7,562 nt of DNA from the NCBI GenBank assembly GCA_030668505.1, contig DAOUTV010000072.1, positions 1 through 7,562 of the forward strand, written 5' to 3'. The translations under genes and the position numbers were made by a program. The DNA is from Desulfobacterales bacterium. GTDB taxonomy: Bacteria > Desulfobacterota > Desulfobacteria > Desulfobacterales > C00003060. The notes beneath the pieces are model-generated. The model was given only the letters and a program-made list of their open reading frames with translations. It searched no databases and was not told the DNA's origin. Of this stretch, positions 5,627 to 7,562 are shown piece after piece (the stretch's first letter is position 1; each line of letters begins with the position of its first letter).

Positions 5627-6867
5627 ATGAGCAGCGTCATCCGACCTATTGACTGGATTGATTCACAAGCTCAGCGCATGATAGAGCTTGTCGAGCATTG
5701 GGCGAACATCAACTCCGCCTCCGACAACCTCCATGGACTGGAACAAATGGCCGCGGCACTAGTCGATACGTTCAGCCCACTGGGCGGTCATTTGAAGTTA
5801 ATCGACCTGCCTCCACGCGAGATACCATCGATTCCTCCGGCAATGCCGTCCAGAAGCCTTTGGGCCGCGCCCTGTCTATCATCAAACGCCCCCACGCTCG
5901 GCTGCGGGTGTTTCTCGGCATTCACATGGACACGGTCTACGGTCTTGATCAGCCGTTTCAAACCACTCAACGACTGGATGCCGACAAGCTCTGTGGGCCA
6001 GGTGTGGCTGATGCCAAAAGCGGGATCGTTGTAATGCTGATCGCGCTCGAAGCGTTGGAGCGATCCGACGTCGGCGATCAGATTGGATGGGAGGTCCTCA
6101 TTAACCCCGATGAAGAGCTCGGTTCGCCCGGCTCGGCTCCTCTGTTGACTCAGTGTGCAAAGCGCAATCACCTTGGTTTTGTTTTCGAGCCGACACTTGC
6201 CAACGGTTCGCTGGCCGGTGAGCGCAAGGGATCAGGCAACTTTACGATCGTGGTGCGAGGCCGCTCGGCTCACGCCGGCCGCGAATTCCACTATGGCCGC
6301 AATGCCATCACTGCTATGGCTAAAACCATTACCGAACTTGATTCACTTAACGGTAGTCTCGAAGGTCTGACTATTAATATCGCCCAGGTTGAAGGCGGGG
6401 GGGCTTTGAATATGGTGCCGAACCTTGCGATCTGTCGGCTGAATGCCCGCCATGTTGACATCCGGCAGGAAGCGATTGTGCAATCAAAGATTGTGGATGT
6501 GATTCGAAAAATAGACTCATATGACGGCATTCAGGCTGAATGGCTCGGCGGCTTCACCGCTCCACCGAAACCGATAGATGGGCCGACCCTGCGTCTGCTG
6601 GAGCATGTTGCCGAGTGCGGCCGCGAACTTGGCCTTGACGTCACCTGGCAATCGACGGGTGGCGTTTGCGACGGCAACCGTCTGGCGGCGGCGGGTTTGC
6701 CCAATGTGGATACAATGGGCGTGCGCGGCGGTGACACCCACAGTCCAAACGAATATCTGTTTATAGACAGCCTATCCGAGCGCGCCAAGCTCACCGCGCT
6801 CTTGCTGATTAAGCTTGCAAACGGCGAGATAAAGTGGCAGACAAAAAACAATTCACCTATACAATAG
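5627..6867 (+). pseudogene. M20-family metallohydrolase (carboxypeptidase G2-like), disrupted by one frameshift
   Basis: M20 enzymes are two-zinc hydrolases that cleave amide bonds of acylated amino acids and peptides. The reading frame is broken near 5819: codons 1-64, starting at ATG 5627 (MSSVIRPIDWIDSQAQRM), are in one frame and the remaining 348 residues (from DTIDSSGNAVQKPLG at 5821) are in another. Joined they give 412 aa, a normal length. All family metal and catalytic positions lie in the second frame: H99 and D101 (HMDTVYG), D128 (GVADAKSG), E162-E163 (NPDEELG), E187 (FEP) and H371 (GGDTHSPNE), plus H215 (SAHAG) in the dimerisation lid. The first frame alone would give about 135 aa without an active site. 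The sequence CGCGAGATACC suggests a tandem GA duplication; without it the frame reads LPPR-DTIDSSG. No slippery heptamer is seen, so a mutation or an assembly error is likelier than programmed shifting. No strong SD precedes 5627. astA follows after 12 nt. I cannot assign a substrate. Confidence 0.85.
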
Positions 6868-6870
6868 GAG
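6866..6870 (+). promoter_or_regulatory. Shine-Dalgarno of astA overlapping the hydrolase stop codon
   Basis: AGGAG at 6866-6870 shares its first two bases with the TAG stop at 6865-6867 and lies 9 nt before the astA ATG. This suggests the two genes share a transcript and that translation is coupled. Confidence 0.75.
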
Positions 6871-6879
6871 TGAATTCGT

Positions 6880-7562
6880 ATGCTTGTTATCCGTCCCATC
6901 AGAGGCAAAGACATCGATCAGTTGCTGGAGTTGGCCGGACACACCACATTCGGATTGACCACGCTGCCCAACGATAGAAAACTGCTCGAGCAGCGCATTC
7001 ACGATTCCCTGCAAGGCTTTGAAAGGGTTGAAGGCGAACAGCCCCGCGGGGAATCATATCTGTTCGTTATGCAAGATACTGACAGCGGGAAAGTCATCGG
7101 CACCGCGGCCATCGTCTCCAAGGTAGGCGGATTCCTTCCCTTCTTTGCGTACCGCATCAAAACCACAGTCCACGAGTCGAAAATGCTCAACCTCCGCAAG
7201 GAGATCCCCACATTGCACCTGGTCATGGAGCACAATGGTCCGTCCGAAATCTGCAGCCTATTCATGCATCCCGACTATCGCAGGGGCGGCAGCGGTCGCA
7301 CGCTTTCTCTGGCCCGGTTCCTGTTCATCGCTCAGCATCCCGACTCTTTCGACCCCGAGGTGATCGCGGAAATGCGCGGAGTGATTGACAAACAAGGCCG
7401 AAGCGTCTTCTGGGACAGCCTCGGCAAACACTTTTTCGACCTTGAATATCCCAAAACCGACTACTTAAGCATTGTTAACAAGGAATTTATCGGCGATCTG
7501 ATGCCGCGTCATCCTATCTACATCCCGCTGCTGCCAAAAGAAGCCCAAGAGGTAATCGGCAA
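6880..7562 (+). CDS. astA: Arginine N-succinyltransferase, N-terminal 227 codons, 3' end outside window
   Basis: Transfers a succinyl group from succinyl-CoA to the alpha-amino group of arginine (or ornithine), the first step of the ammonia-producing AST pathway; GNAT-like fold, cytoplasmic. Seen: N-terminus MLVIRPI; AGHTTFGLTTLP (19-30); SYLFVMQDTDSGKVIGTAAI (59-78); LHLVMEHNGPSEICSLFMHP (112-131) with DYRRGGSGRTLSLARFLF (132-149); EMRGVIDKQGRSVFWDSLG (164-182); HFFDLEYPKTDYLS (184-197); MPRHPIYIPLLPKEAQ (208-223). These blocks follow the AstA/AruF/AruG family in order. The full family length is about 340 aa, so about 110 residues are missing to the right. The SD AGGAG gives a firm start. 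Its partner is the frameshifted M20 hydrolase 12 nt upstream; whether astB, astD or astE follow cannot be seen. It could be the ornithine-preferring AruG-like form. Confidence 0.94.
   Translation, partial: MLVIRPIRGKDIDQLLELAGHTTFGLTTLPNDRKLLEQRIHDSLQGFERVEGEQPRGESYLFVMQDTDSGKVIGTAAIVSKVGGFLPFFAYRIKTTVHESKMLNLRKEIPTLHLVMEHNGPSEICSLFMHPDYRRGGSGRTLSLARFLFIAQHPDSFDPEVIAEMRGVIDKQGRSVFWDSLGKHFFDLEYPKTDYLSIVNKEFIGDLMPRHPIYIPLLPKEAQEVIG

Noticed and set aside
6395..6404. Run of seven G as a second frameshift site in the M20 gene
   Set aside because: The frame reads through it intact (EGGGALN) into conserved sequence.
5698..6867. Start of the M20 gene at TTG 5698, giving a 389-aa protein in one frame
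   Set aside because: The first 41 residues of that frame do not resemble M20 proteins, whereas the other frame from ATG 5627 carries a proper M20 N-terminus; a frameshift explains both.

Overview
The window looks like chromosome of a Gram-negative anaerobe from the former Deltaproteobacteria (Desulfobacterota), possibly an uncultured one. This is inferred from the style of the proteins: an RSH protein whose N-terminus resembles deltaproteobacterial RelA/SpoT, an archaeal-type ProRS, the tight ispG-proS-relA order, and intergenic spaces filled with C/G-run hairpin repeats. No rRNA or other marker is present to settle it.

Left half (1-3802) is one minus-strand block. Read in its own direction it runs ispG (4Fe-4S enzyme of the MEP isoprenoid pathway), then proS after a 1-nt gap (archaeal-type prolyl-tRNA synthetase), then a 234-nt spacer, then the start of a bifunctional (p)ppGpp synthetase/hydrolase that runs off the left edge. 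Most of the proS-relA spacer is a long inverted-repeat element (1020-1204), probably a MITE, whose outer CTAG overlaps the proS stop codon.

Middle (3803-5626) is a small radical SAM gene (4342-5217) in repeat-rich spacers. Two 172-bp copies of the same MITE-like repeat lie upstream (4097-4268) and downstream (5268-5439) in the same orientation. Next to the upstream copy are a third, degenerate C/G hairpin, a pair of inverted REP-like hairpins framed by a 13-bp inverted repeat, and a 15-bp direct repeat around the composite.

Right part (5627-7562) is a plus-strand pair. The first is an M20-family (carboxypeptidase G2-like) metallohydrolase broken by one frameshift near codon 64. It is followed after 12 nt by astA (arginine N-succinyltransferase), which runs off the right edge. 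Its SD overlaps the stop codon of the hydrolase gene, so the two are probably co-transcribed and may act on acylated arginine or ornithine derivatives.

I do not see a clearly new multi-gene system. The points most worth a second look are the element sitting on the proS stop codon, the MITE pair bracketing the radical SAM gene, the frameshifted hydrolase, and the M20-astA pairing.
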